64,000 bases of DNA from Bradyrhizobium niftali (GCF_004571025.1 NZ_SPQT01000012.1:153178-217177); one strand, 5' to 3'; positions 50,931-60,819 are shown, counted from the first letter of the stretch. Numbers and translations: made by a program. Notes: a model not told the origin generated them from the sequence alone.

Positions 50931-51069
50931 GGATGATCCTCCCCATCAGGAATTGTTCTTGATTGGGCATGCTATTGCGCCGAAAGGCCGATGGCGAGTC
51001 GCACTTAGGCAGTGCTTCTCAAGCCGGTCCCGCTGCTCTATGGTGCCGCCGGCCGAACGGAGGAAACCA

Positions 51070-52095
51070 ATGAAGAACACGATTGCCAGGCTCGCCGGCG
51101 CGCTGCTCGCGCTGACGCTCACCACCTCGCTTGCCGCGGCGCAAAGCAAGGTGACCATCGCGGTCGGGGGCGGCTCCTGCCTGTGCTATCTGCCGACGGT
51201 CCTGGCCAAGCAGCTCGGCGAATACGACAAGGCCGGCCTCAATGTTGAACTGGTCGACCTCAAGGGCGGTTCGGATGCGCTCAAGGCCGTGCTGGGCGGC
51301 AGCGCCGACGTGGTCTCCGGCTATTTCGACCATTGCGTCAACCTGGCGGCCAAGAAGCAGGAGCTTCAGTCCTTCGTCGTCTATGACCGCTATCCCGGCC
51401 TCGTGCTGGTGGTTTCGCCCGCGCACACGAACGAAATCAAGTCGATCAAGGATCTCGCCGGCAAGAAGGTCGGCGTCAGCGCACCCGGCTCCTCCACCGA
51501 CTTCTTCCTCAAATACATGCTCAAGAAGAATGGCCTCGATCCCGCCGGCACCGCCGTGATCGGCGTCGGCCTCGGCGCGACCGCCGTCGCCGCGATGGAG
51601 CAGGGGCAGATCGATGCGGCCGTGATGCTCGATCCCTCCGTCACCGTGCTCCAGGGCAGCCACAAGGATCTGCGCATCCTCAGCGACACCCGCACCCAGA
51701 AGGACACGCTCGAGACATTCGGCGGCGAATATCCGGGCGGCGCGCTGTATTCGACCGCGGCCTGGGTCAACGGCCACCAGAAGGAGACGCAGGCGCTCAC
51801 CAATGCGATCCTCGCCACGCTTGCCTGGATTCACTCGCACTCGCCCGAGGAAATCATGGCGAAGATGCCGGAAGAGACGGTCGGCAAGAACAAGGACCTC
51901 TATCTCGCCGCGCTGAAGAACACGATCCCGATGTTCTCCGAGACCGGCAAGATGGACCCGAAGGGCGCGGACGCCGTGCTCGCCGTGTTCAGCGTCGGCT
52001 CGCCGGAGGTCGCCAACGCCAAGATCGACGTCAGCAAGACCTTTACCAACAAGTATGTCGAGCAGGCCAAGAAGACCACGGGGAGCGCCAAATAA
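51070..52095 (+). CDS. ABC transporter substrate-binding protein, NitT/TauT type (341 aa)
   Basis: A signal peptide (about residues 1-24, ending AAAQ) is followed by a NMT1/SsuA-like binding fold: KVTIAVGGGSCLCYLPTVLAKQLGEYDKAGLNVEL, GSDALKAVLGGSADVVSGYF, and VSAPGSSTDFFLKYML. The CLCY pair of cysteines in the ligand-facing first loop is unusual. GGAGGAAA precedes the ATG at 51070. It most likely feeds the ATPase-permease pair at 48830-50433, from which it is separated by the reverse-strand cupin gene. Confidence 0.92.
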   Translation: MKNTIARLAGALLALTLTTSLAAAQSKVTIAVGGGSCLCYLPTVLAKQLGEYDKAGLNVELVDLKGGSDALKAVLGGSADVVSGYFDHCVNLAAKKQELQSFVVYDRYPGLVLVVSPAHTNEIKSIKDLAGKKVGVSAPGSSTDFFLKYMLKKNGLDPAGTAVIGVGLGATAVAAMEQGQIDAAVMLDPSVTVLQGSHKDLRILSDTRTQKDTLETFGGEYPGGALYSTAAWVNGHQKETQALTNAILATLAWIHSHSPEEIMAKMPEETVGKNKDLYLAALKNTIPMFSETGKMDPKGADAVLAVFSVGSPEVANAKIDVSKTFTNKYVEQAKKTTGSAK

Positions 52096-52125
52096 CTGAC
52101 GCGAAGGCGTGGTAACCGACCCGTC

Positions 52126-52830
52126 ATGACATCCCCGGTCATTCATCGCGTCACGACGCTTGATCTCGCCGTGCGGCCGATTATCTGGCCGTTCGCCGAG
52201 GAACGGCGCGCCGAGATCGCGGCACACTTTGCCGAGAAGCAGCGCGAGCGGCCGAAGATCTGGAACGGCCGCGTCCTGCTCGGGCGCGATGCCGTGTTCA
52301 CGGACGGCCATCTCGCCGCGACCTATTTCGAGACCGATTTCGCGAGCTTCCTCGCCTGGCGCGACTGGGGCTTCCCTGACGCCGCCGTGTTCAACGGCTT
52401 CGGCATGGGCGCGCTGCGCGCCTCCGACGGTGCCTTCGTGATGGGCGAGATGGCGCAGCATACCGCCAATGCCGGCCGCATCTATTTCCCCTCCGGCACG
52501 CCCGATCTCGACGATGTCAGGAACGGTGTGCTCGATATTCCCGGCAGCGTCGTCCGCGAGCTCGCCGAGGAGACCGGCCTGACCGCGGCCGACTACGCCG
52601 CGGAAACGGACTGGCACTGCGTGGTCAGCGGCCATTCGATTGCAATGATTCAGGTCCTCAACCTGGATGTGCCGGGCGAGGCGATCCGTGCCCGGATCGA
52701 AGCCAATCTCGCGCGCGAGAGTGAACCTGAATTGTCGGCCATTCATCTCGTGCGCGGGATGAATGACCTCACGCCGACCATGCCGCGATTTGTCACGGCC
52801 TTCGTCGCGCAGCAGTTCGCCTCGCGCTGA
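52126..52830 (+). CDS. Nudix-like hydrolase (234 aa)
   Basis: The core helix VVRELAEETGLTAADY (about residues 143-158) carries REL-EE-G of the Nudix box. The preceding half (GVLDIPGS) is degenerate and lacks the usual Glu. A long N-terminal region of about 120 residues has the form seen in some ADP-ribose or NADH pyrophosphatase relatives. It would hydrolyse a nucleoside-diphosphate-linked compound, with uncertain activity. It begins 30 bases after the binding-protein gene. Confidence 0.78.
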   Translation: MTSPVIHRVTTLDLAVRPIIWPFAEERRAEIAAHFAEKQRERPKIWNGRVLLGRDAVFTDGHLAATYFETDFASFLAWRDWGFPDAAVFNGFGMGALRASDGAFVMGEMAQHTANAGRIYFPSGTPDLDDVRNGVLDIPGSVVRELAEETGLTAADYAAETDWHCVVSGHSIAMIQVLNLDVPGEAIRARIEANLARESEPELSAIHLVRGMNDLTPTMPRFVTAFVAQQFASR

Positions 52831-52925
52831 CGCGCGAGGCTTGACATCGCTGCGCGCAGCCCATGTGATGGGCAAAAAAGCAAAAGCAAGAAGAATGCAA
52901 TGCACAAAAGTCCAGGGAGGTTTTG

Positions 52926-54236
52926 ATGCGCCTGCGCATGGCTGCCCGCTTGGTACGGGGGCTGTTGGTCGCGATGTCAGCGACGGGCTTGGCGGTCTCC
53001 GTCCAGGCTCAGGACAAGAAGATCAAGATCGGCGTCGTTTTCGACCTGACCGGGCCCCTTGCGGGCGGCGGCTCCGAGCTCAACTATGTCGGCGCGAAGA
53101 TCGTCCTCGACCATTTCGCCAAGACCGGCGTCGAAGGCTACAAGATCGAAGCGGTCTACGCCGACGCGCAGAGCAAGCCCGACATCGCCATCAACGAATC
53201 CGTCCGCCTGCTCGAGCAGGAGAAGGTCGATATGGTGCTCGGCTTCTTCTCATCGGCGCAATGCGTGCCCGTGGCCGCGCGTGTCGAGCAGCTCAAGAAG
53301 TTCATGTGGATGACGACCTGCATCTCGTCGGCCGTGTTCAACGAGAAGGGCTACAAATACGTGTTCCGTCCGCAGGCGAGCGGCGACCAGTTCGGCATGA
53401 TGACGATGGATTTCATCGCCCAGAATGCCAAGGCCAAGTTCGACAAGGAGCCGAAGGATCTGCGCGTCGCCATCATCCACGAGGACGGCGCCTATGGCGT
53501 CGACGTTTCCAGGGGCAACGAGGCGGGCGCGAAGAAAGCCGGCTTCAACGTCGTGATGAAGGAAGGCTATTCGGCGACCGCGCCGGATCTCTCCGCGCTC
53601 GTGACCAAGCTGAAGCGCGCCAAGCCCGACGTGATCTTCCACACCGGCTACAACCCCGACATCACGCTGTTGCTGCGGCAGGCCCGCGAGCAGGGGCTGA
53701 AGTTCGGCGCGCTGATGGGGCATGGCGCCGGCTACGGCGTCTATGAGAAGCTGAAGGAGGGCATGGGCGCGGACGCCACCTACATCTTCAACGCCGACCC
53801 GATCTCGATCTGGCTCGCCAACCAGAAGACCATGGATCCGAAGCTTGCGCCCGTGATCAAGATGGTCGGTGAGGAGTTTGACAGGATCAGGCCCGGCGTC
53901 GCCATCCGCTCCGCCCATGTCGGCATCGGCGCGTCCAACACTTATGTGTTCATGAGCGATGTGCTGCCGCGCGCGATCAAAAAATATGGCGGGGTCGATC
54001 CCGACGCGCTGCGCAAGGCGGCGCTCGACACTGACATCCCCGAAGGCGGCACCATGCTCGGCTTCGGCGTCAAGTTCTACGGCGAGGGCACGCCCATGGC
54101 CGGGCAGAACGAGCGCTCGTTCCCCGTCGTGATCCAGTACATCGACGACAAATCCTCTGTGGTGTGGCCGAAGAGCCAGGCGCAGCGCGAGGCCGTGCTG
54201 CCACTGCCGAAGGGCACCACCTACAGCTACCAGTAG
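52926..54236 (+). CDS. Liv-type ABC transporter substrate-binding protein (436 aa)
   Basis: A signal peptide (about residues 1-29, ending QAQ) leads to a type I periplasmic binding fold (KIKIGVVFDLTGPLAGGGSELNYVGAKIVLDHF; DAQSKPDIAINESVRLLEQEKVDMVLGFFSSAQC). Two cysteines near residues 118 and 134 could form a disulfide. Length and order are those of the branched-chain/amide/urea family. It is the first gene of a complete importer (SBP, two ATPases, two permeases). The ligand is unknown. GGGAGG precedes the ATG. Confidence 0.93.
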   Translation: MRLRMAARLVRGLLVAMSATGLAVSVQAQDKKIKIGVVFDLTGPLAGGGSELNYVGAKIVLDHFAKTGVEGYKIEAVYADAQSKPDIAINESVRLLEQEKVDMVLGFFSSAQCVPVAARVEQLKKFMWMTTCISSAVFNEKGYKYVFRPQASGDQFGMMTMDFIAQNAKAKFDKEPKDLRVAIIHEDGAYGVDVSRGNEAGAKKAGFNVVMKEGYSATAPDLSALVTKLKRAKPDVIFHTGYNPDITLLLRQAREQGLKFGALMGHGAGYGVYEKLKEGMGADATYIFNADPISIWLANQKTMDPKLAPVIKMVGEEFDRIRPGVAIRSAHVGIGASNTYVFMSDVLPRAIKKYGGVDPDALRKAALDTDIPEGGTMLGFGVKFYGEGTPMAGQNERSFPVVIQYIDDKSSVVWPKSQAQREAVLPLPKGTTYSYQ

Positions 54237-54265
54237 CGCAACATTCGAGGAAACGGAGAACTTTG

Positions 54266-55033
54266 GTGTTGGAAGTCAGCGGGCTGGTGAAGCGGTTTGG
54301 CGGCTTCACCGCCGTGAACAACGTGTCGTTCAAAGTCGATCAGGGCGAGATCCTTGGCCTGATCGGCCCCAACGGCTCGGGCAAGAGCACGATCTTCAAC
54401 ATGCTCTCCGGCACGCTGGCGCCGACCTCCGGATCGATTCTGTTCGCCGGGCACGAGATCGCGGGCCTCGCGCCGCACCGGATCATCAACCGCGGCATCG
54501 GCCGCACCTTCCAGATTCCGCGCCCCTTCCGCCGCCTGTCCATGTTCGAGAACGTCGCGCTCGCCGGCTTCTACGGCCAGGGCCGCCACAGCCGCATCAA
54601 GGCCGAGGAAGCGGCCGAGCGGTCGCTGGCCATGGTCGGCCTGCCGACCGACCGCCATGCCAGCGTCGATGGCCTCGGCGCTGCCGGGTTGAAGAAGCTC
54701 GAACTGGCGAAAGCGCTCGCCACCGCGCCGAAACTGCTGCTCGCCGACGAAAGCCTCGGCGGCCTTGACGAGACCGAGATGGACCAGGCCGCCGACATGC
54801 TGCGCAACATCCGCGACGAGCTCGGCATCACCATCATCTGGGTCGAGCACATCATGGGCGTGCTGATGCGGGTGGTCGATCGCGTCATGGTGCTCGATCA
54901 CGGCGAGAAGATCTCGGAAGGGCTGCCGAGCGCGGTCGCAGGCGATCCCCGCGTCATCGAGGTCTATCTCGGCACCGATGCCGAGACCACGCAGGCCGCG
55001 GCCGCCGAAGCGCGCCGCCGCGCGGGAGGCTAG
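54266..55033 (+). CDS. Liv-type ABC ATPase, LivG-like (255 aa)
   Basis: Start at GTG 54266, preceded by CGGAGAA. Walker A is GPNGSGKST. The signature region reads LGAAGLKKLELAKAL where LivG proteins usually have LSYGQ-type sequence, and Walker B is LLLADESLGGLDETE (Ser instead of Pro after DE). The switch His is in WVEHIMGVLMRVVDRV. It pairs with the canonical ATPase encoded next, so the heterodimer would have one standard and one altered composite site. Confidence 0.92.
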   Translation: MLEVSGLVKRFGGFTAVNNVSFKVDQGEILGLIGPNGSGKSTIFNMLSGTLAPTSGSILFAGHEIAGLAPHRIINRGIGRTFQIPRPFRRLSMFENVALAGFYGQGRHSRIKAEEAAERSLAMVGLPTDRHASVDGLGAAGLKKLELAKALATAPKLLLADESLGGLDETEMDQAADMLRNIRDELGITIIWVEHIMGVLMRVVDRVMVLDHGEKISEGLPSAVAGDPRVIEVYLGTDAETTQAAAAEARRRAGG

Positions 55034-55036
55034 CCG

Positions 55037-55741
<705 letters not shown>

Positions 55742-55756
55742 GGGGCGGGCAGGGGC

Positions 55757-56638
55757 ATGCAGGCATTCCTGGACATTTTCGACATCTACCTTCTGGAGGC
55801 CGTGATCAACGGCATCCTGCTCGGCGGCGTGCTGGCGCTGCTTGCGCTTGGGCTGAACCTGATCTTCGGCGTCATCGACGTGACCTGGATCTGCTACGCC
55901 GAGCTCGTGATGATCGGCATGTACGCCATGTATTTCATCGTGCAGTATTACGGCCTCAGCTACTTCATCGCGGCGCCGTTCACCATTTTGCTCGTCGCGA
56001 TCCTCGGCGCCGCGCTGCACTACCTCGTGATCGCGCCGCTGCTCACCGCGCCGCCGATCAACCAGCTGCTCGCAACCGGCGGCGTGCTGTTCGTGCTCCA
56101 GAGCTTTGCCACCGTCGCCTTCGGCATCGACTTCCGCAATCTCGGCATCCGCCTGCCGGTGCTCGCCTTCGGCGACATGAATTTCAGCTACGCGCGGCTG
56201 CTGTCCTTTCTGGCCGCGCTGGTCGGCATGGTCGCCGTCTATTTGTTCATGACGCGCACCTTCACCGGCACGGCGATCCGCGCCATCTCGCAAGACCGGC
56301 AGATCATGGCGCTGATGGGCGTCGACACGAAGAGAATGTATCTCATCACCTCGGCGCTCGGCGGCGCGCTCGCAGGCCTCGCCGCCTGCCTGCTGGTGCT
56401 GCAATACGACGTGCACCCCTTCGTCGGCCTGTCCTTCGGGCCGATCACCTTCCTGATCTGCGTGCTCGGGGGCCTGGGCAATTTCATCGGAGGCTTCATC
56501 GCCGCCTTCGTGTTCGCCGAGATCATCTCGCTCGGCGGGCTGTTCTCCGACCTTGAATGGGGCTATGTGCTCGCCTTCGCCTTCTTCATCGTCATGATGT
56601 TCATCCGGCCCGCGGGCCTGCTTGCGAGGCGCCGATGA
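55757..56638 (+). CDS. Liv-type ABC permease, LivH-like (293 aa)
   Basis: About eight membrane helices, opening INGILLGGVLALLALGLNLIFGVIDVTW, which is the family start. The loop FTGTAIRAISQDRQIMALMGVDTKRMY corresponds to the ATPase-coupling segment. It overlaps livM by ATGA. Confidence 0.94.
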   Translation: MQAFLDIFDIYLLEAVINGILLGGVLALLALGLNLIFGVIDVTWICYAELVMIGMYAMYFIVQYYGLSYFIAAPFTILLVAILGAALHYLVIAPLLTAPPINQLLATGGVLFVLQSFATVAFGIDFRNLGIRLPVLAFGDMNFSYARLLSFLAALVGMVAVYLFMTRTFTGTAIRAISQDRQIMALMGVDTKRMYLITSALGGALAGLAACLLVLQYDVHPFVGLSFGPITFLICVLGGLGNFIGGFIAAFVFAEIISLGGLFSDLEWGYVLAFAFFIVMMFIRPAGLLARRR

Positions 56639-57654
56639 CGCGGCAGGGGCGGCTTGCGGCGTGGGCGGTCGGACTGGCGGCGCTGGTCGCGCTGCCCTTC
56701 GTCTATCGCGATCCCTATCATCTGCACATCCTGGTGCTGATCCTGATCTGGTCGTTCGCCTACACGTCCTGGTCGATGATGGGGCGGTTCGGCCTGGTCT
56801 CGCTCGGCCATGGCGGCTTCATGGGCATCGGCGCCTATGTCACCGCGCTGCTCTGGAATCATCTGGGCTGGTCGCCCTGGATCGGCATTCCCATCAGCAT
56901 GGTTGCGGCGGGTGCTTTGGCGCTGATCGTCGGCTATCCCTGCTTCCGCTTCCGCATCACCGGCCACTATTTCGTGCTGGTGACGCTGGCGCTGTCAGGC
57001 ATCGTGCTCCAGGTCATCACCGCGACACGTGACTATACCGGCGGCTCGCTCGGCTACACGCCGAACCGGGCCTCGGGCAACAAGCTGCTGGCGCTGCAAT
57101 TCGACGACAAGACGACCTGGTACCTGATCGCGCTCGGGGTCTGGCTTTTCGGCATCGTGGTCTGGCACTGGGTCGACCGCAGCATGAGCCGCTACGCGCT
57201 GGAGGCGATCTCGGAGGACGAGGACGCCGCGGCCGCCGCCGGCGTCGACGTCACCGCCGAGAAGCTGAAGATCACCCTGCTCAGCGCGCTGATGACGGCG
57301 CTCGCGGGCGCCATCTACTGCCAGTACCAGATGTTCATCACGCCCGACACGGTCAGCGGCATCGCGGTGTCGCTGCAGATGGTGTTTGCCGCCATCGTCG
57401 GCGGCCTGTTCGTCTCGCTCGGTCCGACCTTTGGTGCCGTCATCACGATCCTGCTGGCGGAAACCTTGCGCATCGGCTTCGGCACCAAGGCGGTCGGCTG
57501 GGACAATCTCGTCTACGGCGTGCTGCTGGTGCTCTTCATCATATTCCTTCCCAAGGGCATCCTTGGTAGCGTGCTCGACCGACTGAAGCCGCAACGCAAG
57601 GGGCCCCGCGCTCATGAACAAGAAGCCGTCCAGATCGCTCGCCCAGGAGCTTGA
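56635..57654 (+). CDS. Liv-type ABC permease, LivM-like (339 aa)
   Basis: Eight to ten membrane helices, the SLGHGGFMGIGAYVTALLW motif near residue 55 and the coupling segment MSRYALEAISEDEDAAAAAGVDV. The start ATG overlaps the stop of the LivH-like gene, and its 3' end overlaps the ppk2 start by 41 bases. Confidence 0.94.
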   Translation: MTRQGRLAAWAVGLAALVALPFVYRDPYHLHILVLILIWSFAYTSWSMMGRFGLVSLGHGGFMGIGAYVTALLWNHLGWSPWIGIPISMVAAGALALIVGYPCFRFRITGHYFVLVTLALSGIVLQVITATRDYTGGSLGYTPNRASGNKLLALQFDDKTTWYLIALGVWLFGIVVWHWVDRSMSRYALEAISEDEDAAAAAGVDVTAEKLKITLLSALMTALAGAIYCQYQMFITPDTVSGIAVSLQMVFAAIVGGLFVSLGPTFGAVITILLAETLRIGFGTKAVGWDNLVYGVLLVLFIIFLPKGILGSVLDRLKPQRKGPRAHEQEAVQIARPGA

Positions 57655-58543
57655 CCGCTACATCACGCCATTCCGCTACGATGGCTCGGGCAAGTTTCAC
57701 CTCAAGGCGCACAAGACCAACGAGAAGGGCGATCTCGACAAGGAGAAGGCGCAGGAAATTCTCGACGCCAACAAGAAACGGCTGGTCGAGTTCCAGGAGA
57801 AACTCTACGCCCAGGACCGCTGGTCCCTGTTGATCGTGTTCCAGGCCATGGACGCGGCCGGCAAGGATTCCGCGATCAAGGCGATCTTCGAGGGCATCAA
57901 TCCGCAGGGCTGCGATGTCCACGCCTTCAAGGCGCCGAGCAGCAAGGAGCTCGACCACGATTTCCTCTGGCGCCATGTCACCGCGCTGCCCGAGCGCGGC
58001 CATATCGGCATCTTCAACCGCTCGCACTACGAGGAGTGCCTGGTGACGCGCGTGCATCCGGAGATCCTCGCCAAGGAGAAGCTGCCGCAGAAGCTCGTCA
58101 CCAAGAACATCTGGAAGGAGCGGTTCGAGGACATTTCCGCCTTCGAGCGCTACCTCTCCCGCAACGGCACCGTGGTGCTGAAGTTCTTTCTCAACCTGTC
58201 CAAGGACGAGCAGCGTCAGCGCTTTCTCGACCGGCTGGAGGATCCCGCCAAGCAGTGGAAATTCTCGATGGACGACATCAAGGAGCGCGCGCTGTGGCCG
58301 CGCTACCAGGCCGTCTATCAGGACATCGTCCGCCACACGGCGACCTCCCATGCGCCGTGGTATGTGGTGCCGGCCGATCACAAATGGTTCGCCCGCGTCG
58401 TGATCGGCTCGGTGATCAATGCTGCGCTCGAAAAGCTCGACTTGCGCTTCCCCCGTGCCGACAAGGCCTCGCTGGAAGAGTTCAAGGAGGTGCGCAAGGC
58501 GCTGGAGAAGGAGGGGACGGGAGGCAAGAAGCAAGCAAAGTGA
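57614..58543 (+). CDS. polyphosphate kinase 2 family protein (309 aa)
   Basis: Walker A-like FQAMDAAGKDSAIKAIF (about residues 76-92) and FNRSHYEECLVTRVHPEIL (Walker B region) define PPK2; together with DLSxxEQRxRFLxRxxxPxKxWKFS-type sequence (LSKDEQRQRFLDRLEDPAKQWKFS) this looks like a class III or class I member. It would use polyphosphate to phosphorylate nucleotides (AMP/ADP). It starts inside the end of the LivM-like gene, so translation is coupled. A patatin gene overlaps its stop. Confidence 0.92.
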   Translation: MNKKPSRSLAQELDRYITPFRYDGSGKFHLKAHKTNEKGDLDKEKAQEILDANKKRLVEFQEKLYAQDRWSLLIVFQAMDAAGKDSAIKAIFEGINPQGCDVHAFKAPSSKELDHDFLWRHVTALPERGHIGIFNRSHYEECLVTRVHPEILAKEKLPQKLVTKNIWKERFEDISAFERYLSRNGTVVLKFFLNLSKDEQRQRFLDRLEDPAKQWKFSMDDIKERALWPRYQAVYQDIVRHTATSHAPWYVVPADHKWFARVVIGSVINAALEKLDLRFPRADKASLEEFKEVRKALEKEGTGGKKQAK

Positions 58544-59577
58544 CAGCCAACCGGACCGCGGACCGCAAGACCGTCAACTTCGCGCTCCAGGGCGGCGGCG
58601 CGCACGGCGCCTTCGTCTGGGGCGTGCTCGACCAGGTGCTCGAAGACGGCAGGCTCGCGATCGAGGCGATCAGCGCTACCAGCGCCGGCGCGATGAATGC
58701 GGTCGCGATGGCCTCCGGCATGGCGCACGGAGGCGGGGAGGCGGCGCGGGAGAGCCTGCATGCATTCTGGTACGAAGTGTCGCGCATGGACATGACGTAC
58801 GACCTGCTCTCGCCGCTCAACCAGTGGATCCAGGCCTTGCGGCTGCCGCCGGAATATCATCCGGTCCACGCCGTCATCCACACGCTGACGCACACGCTGC
58901 CGCCGAACCTGCTCAATCCCTTTCATTTCAATCCGCTTCGCGCGCTGCTTGAGCGCGTGGTCGATTTCGACCGGCTCAATTCCTCGCCCGAGGCGCCGCA
59001 GCTGTTTCTCAACGCCACCAACGTCCGCACCGGCAAGATCAAGGTGTTCCAGAGCCCGCTTCTCACGGCGGAAACCGTGCTCGCCTCGGCCTGCCTGCCG
59101 CCCTATTTCCAGGCCGTCGAGATCGACGGCGAGCACTACTGGGATGGCGGCTATCTCGGCAATCCCGCGATCTATCCGCTGATCTACCGCAAGGGCAGTC
59201 ACGACGTCATCATCGTGCAGGTCACGGCGATCCGGCGCGACGAGCTGCCGACCAGTGCAGCCGATGTCCTCCACCGCATCAACGAGATCAGCTTCAATTC
59301 GTCCCTGATGCGCGAGATGCGCGCGATCGCGTTCGCCACGCGGCTGATCGACGACGGCGAGCTCGACAGCGACAGGCATAGCCGCATGTACATGCACTGG
59401 ATCGGCAACGACCAGTTGATGTCGCAGCTCGGCACGGCCACGCAGTTCCACCCCGAATGGAGCCTGTTGTGTCGCCTGCGCGACGAGGGCCGCGAGGCGG
59501 CGCGAAGCTGGTTGGCGCGAAACTTCGGCCAGATCGGAAAGTCCTCGACGGTCGACCTGGCAGGCATGTTTCTCTAG
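58540..59577 (+). CDS. patatin-like phospholipase family protein (345 aa)
   Basis: The oxyanion motif QGGGAHGAF (residues 17-25), nucleophile Ser48 in SATSAGAMN and the DGG of the Ser-Asp dyad in YWDGGYLGN (about 203) are all present. The residue two before the Ser is Ala rather than the usual Gly (GxSxG reads AxSxG). A long C-terminal part after DGG (VLHRINEISFNSSLMREMRAI) is typical of bacterial patatins. It starts at a GTG within the ppk2 stop. It may hydrolyse lipid acyl esters or related storage compounds. Confidence 0.88.
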   Translation: MTANRTADRKTVNFALQGGGAHGAFVWGVLDQVLEDGRLAIEAISATSAGAMNAVAMASGMAHGGGEAARESLHAFWYEVSRMDMTYDLLSPLNQWIQALRLPPEYHPVHAVIHTLTHTLPPNLLNPFHFNPLRALLERVVDFDRLNSSPEAPQLFLNATNVRTGKIKVFQSPLLTAETVLASACLPPYFQAVEIDGEHYWDGGYLGNPAIYPLIYRKGSHDVIIVQVTAIRRDELPTSAADVLHRINEISFNSSLMREMRAIAFATRLIDDGELDSDRHSRMYMHWIGNDQLMSQLGTATQFHPEWSLLCRLRDEGREAARSWLARNFGQIGKSSTVDLAGMFL

Positions 59578-59598
59578 GCCACCGAGCCGGACATCGAC

Positions 59599-59654
59599 AA
59601 AAAGCGCGAAAACAACCCCATGCACAGTAGCCGGTGCCAGCGGAATCAATGGCT
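59599..59654 (+). repeat. dispersed conserved element, copy 2 (downstream of the patatin gene)
   Basis: The 23-base core (59608-59630) is identical to the core at 11221-11243 read on the minus strand, with AAAAA before it and AATCAAT then GCTT after it at the same distances. It lies 30 bases past the patatin stop, in the sense orientation of that gene. Confidence 0.8.
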
Positions 59655-59803
59655 TGGCGATGGGTCCCGCGCGCTGCTGATTTTACGAAACACGTTTGAC
59701 TCGTCGGGCAAGACAGGGGCGATGATGCCACCATCGCCGTGGTCCGAGCCGGGTGGGCAAAAGCGAGGTGGCTGCCGTAGTTCGTAGCCGCGATCTCTGA
59801 TCT

Positions 59804-59899
59804 CGCAGGATGGACAAAGCGAAGCGAAGCGTGCCCGCCGATCTTCGCCTGGATAGAGGTGGTGGGCACGGCGCTGACGCGCCTTTGCCCACCCTGCGA
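59804..59899. repeat. palindromic repeat, CGTAGGGTGGGCAAAG family, copy 3
   Basis: CGCAGGATGGACAAAGCG and GCGCCTTTGCCCACCCTGCG are the ends; CGTGCCCGCC and GGTGGGCACGGCGC lie inside. Length 96, similar to copy 2 with a few changes. Confidence 0.8.
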
Positions 59900-59934
59900 T
59901 CCCAGCGCGAGCGAAGCTCTGTGTACGCCGTCCC

Positions 59935-60819
59935 TTAGTACCCGCGTCCCCACCAGTAGCAGAAGCGCTCGACATTGGCGGGCAGGGCGGTCTCGTAATT
60001 CGCCCACTTCTCGTATTTCGGCAGCTTCACTTCCTTCATCGCGGTGTCGAAGCATTTGCCGGCGTCGGCCGCCTTCTTCACCTCGGCGGAGAGGTCTTCC
60101 ATGTAGGCGATGTCGTCCTCGACGTCCTTCTTGGTGCCGAGCCGCCCGCCGGCATTGGGGTGGCCGGGGATCATCCGCTCCCAGTCGAGCGACGCCAGCT
60201 TCTTCAGCGAGGCGATATATTCCAGCGGCGAGGCATTGTCGGGGATGTTGCGGAACTGGACGGACTCGATCGGCGCGAAATCGACCACGAACACGATCTT
60301 CTCCTTCGGCAGTCGCATCACCAGCGAATTGTCGGAATGGTTGCGGCCGACATAGTTCAGCTCCAGCGTGGTGCCGCCGAGCGTGATGCTCTTCTTGTCG
60401 TCCACCACCTGATCCGGCATCACCACGTCGGCGAGCAGCGCATTCTGCTTCTTCAGCTCGAGCAGACGCTCCTTGGTCCGCCGGTGTGCGACGAAGGTGG
60501 CGCCGAGCTCCTTGAATGGCTGGCCGCCGGCGATGTGGTCGTAGTGATGATGGCTGTAGACGACGTATTTGATCGGCTTGTCGGTGACCGCCTTGATCGC
60601 GTCGATATAGGGCTTCGCGGGGCGCAAGTAGGAGATCGGGTCGGTCGCGATCACGCCCTTCGGCGTCACCACGAACATCGACTGATGGCCGCCATAGCGG
60701 AAGATGTAGACGTTGTCGGTGCCGTCCACCTTCCTGGTGGAGGTCTGCGGCGGGGTTTGCGCGAACGCTGATCCGGTCGCGAGGGCCGCGAGAACGGCGA
60801 TGCAAATGAATGCTTTCAT
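59935..60819 (-). CDS. exported metallo-beta-lactamase-fold hydrolase (294 aa)
   Basis: A signal peptide (residues 1-20, ending AFA) is followed by the MBL fold. The metal motif HxHxDH is SHHHYDHIAGG (His90, His92, Asp94, His95), a further metal His is in YVGRNHSDNS, and an Asp is in VFVVDF. The C-terminal helical part (KYEKWANYETALPANVERFCYWWGRGY) resembles SoxH/quinoprotein-relay-type periplasmic MBL proteins. The substrate is unknown. I chose the ATG at 60819, which starts the signal peptide. Confidence 0.9.
   Translation of the reverse strand: MKAFICIAVLAALATGSAFAQTPPQTSTRKVDGTDNVYIFRYGGHQSMFVVTPKGVIATDPISYLRPAKPYIDAIKAVTDKPIKYVVYSHHHYDHIAGGQPFKELGATFVAHRRTKERLLELKKQNALLADVVMPDQVVDDKKSITLGGTTLELNYVGRNHSDNSLVMRLPKEKIVFVVDFAPIESVQFRNIPDNASPLEYIASLKKLASLDWERMIPGHPNAGGRLGTKKDVEDDIAYMEDLSAEVKKAADAGKCFDTAMKEVKLPKYEKWANYETALPANVERFCYWWGRGY

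Larger units (their letters stand above)
59578..59934. other. convergent intergenic region with two repeats
   Basis: It contains the conserved element at 59599-59654 and the palindromic repeat at 59804-59899 (separate entries). An additional partial GGGTGGGCAAAAGCGAGG at about 59750 looks like a fragment of the same palindrome family. Nothing else is recognisable. Confidence 0.7.
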
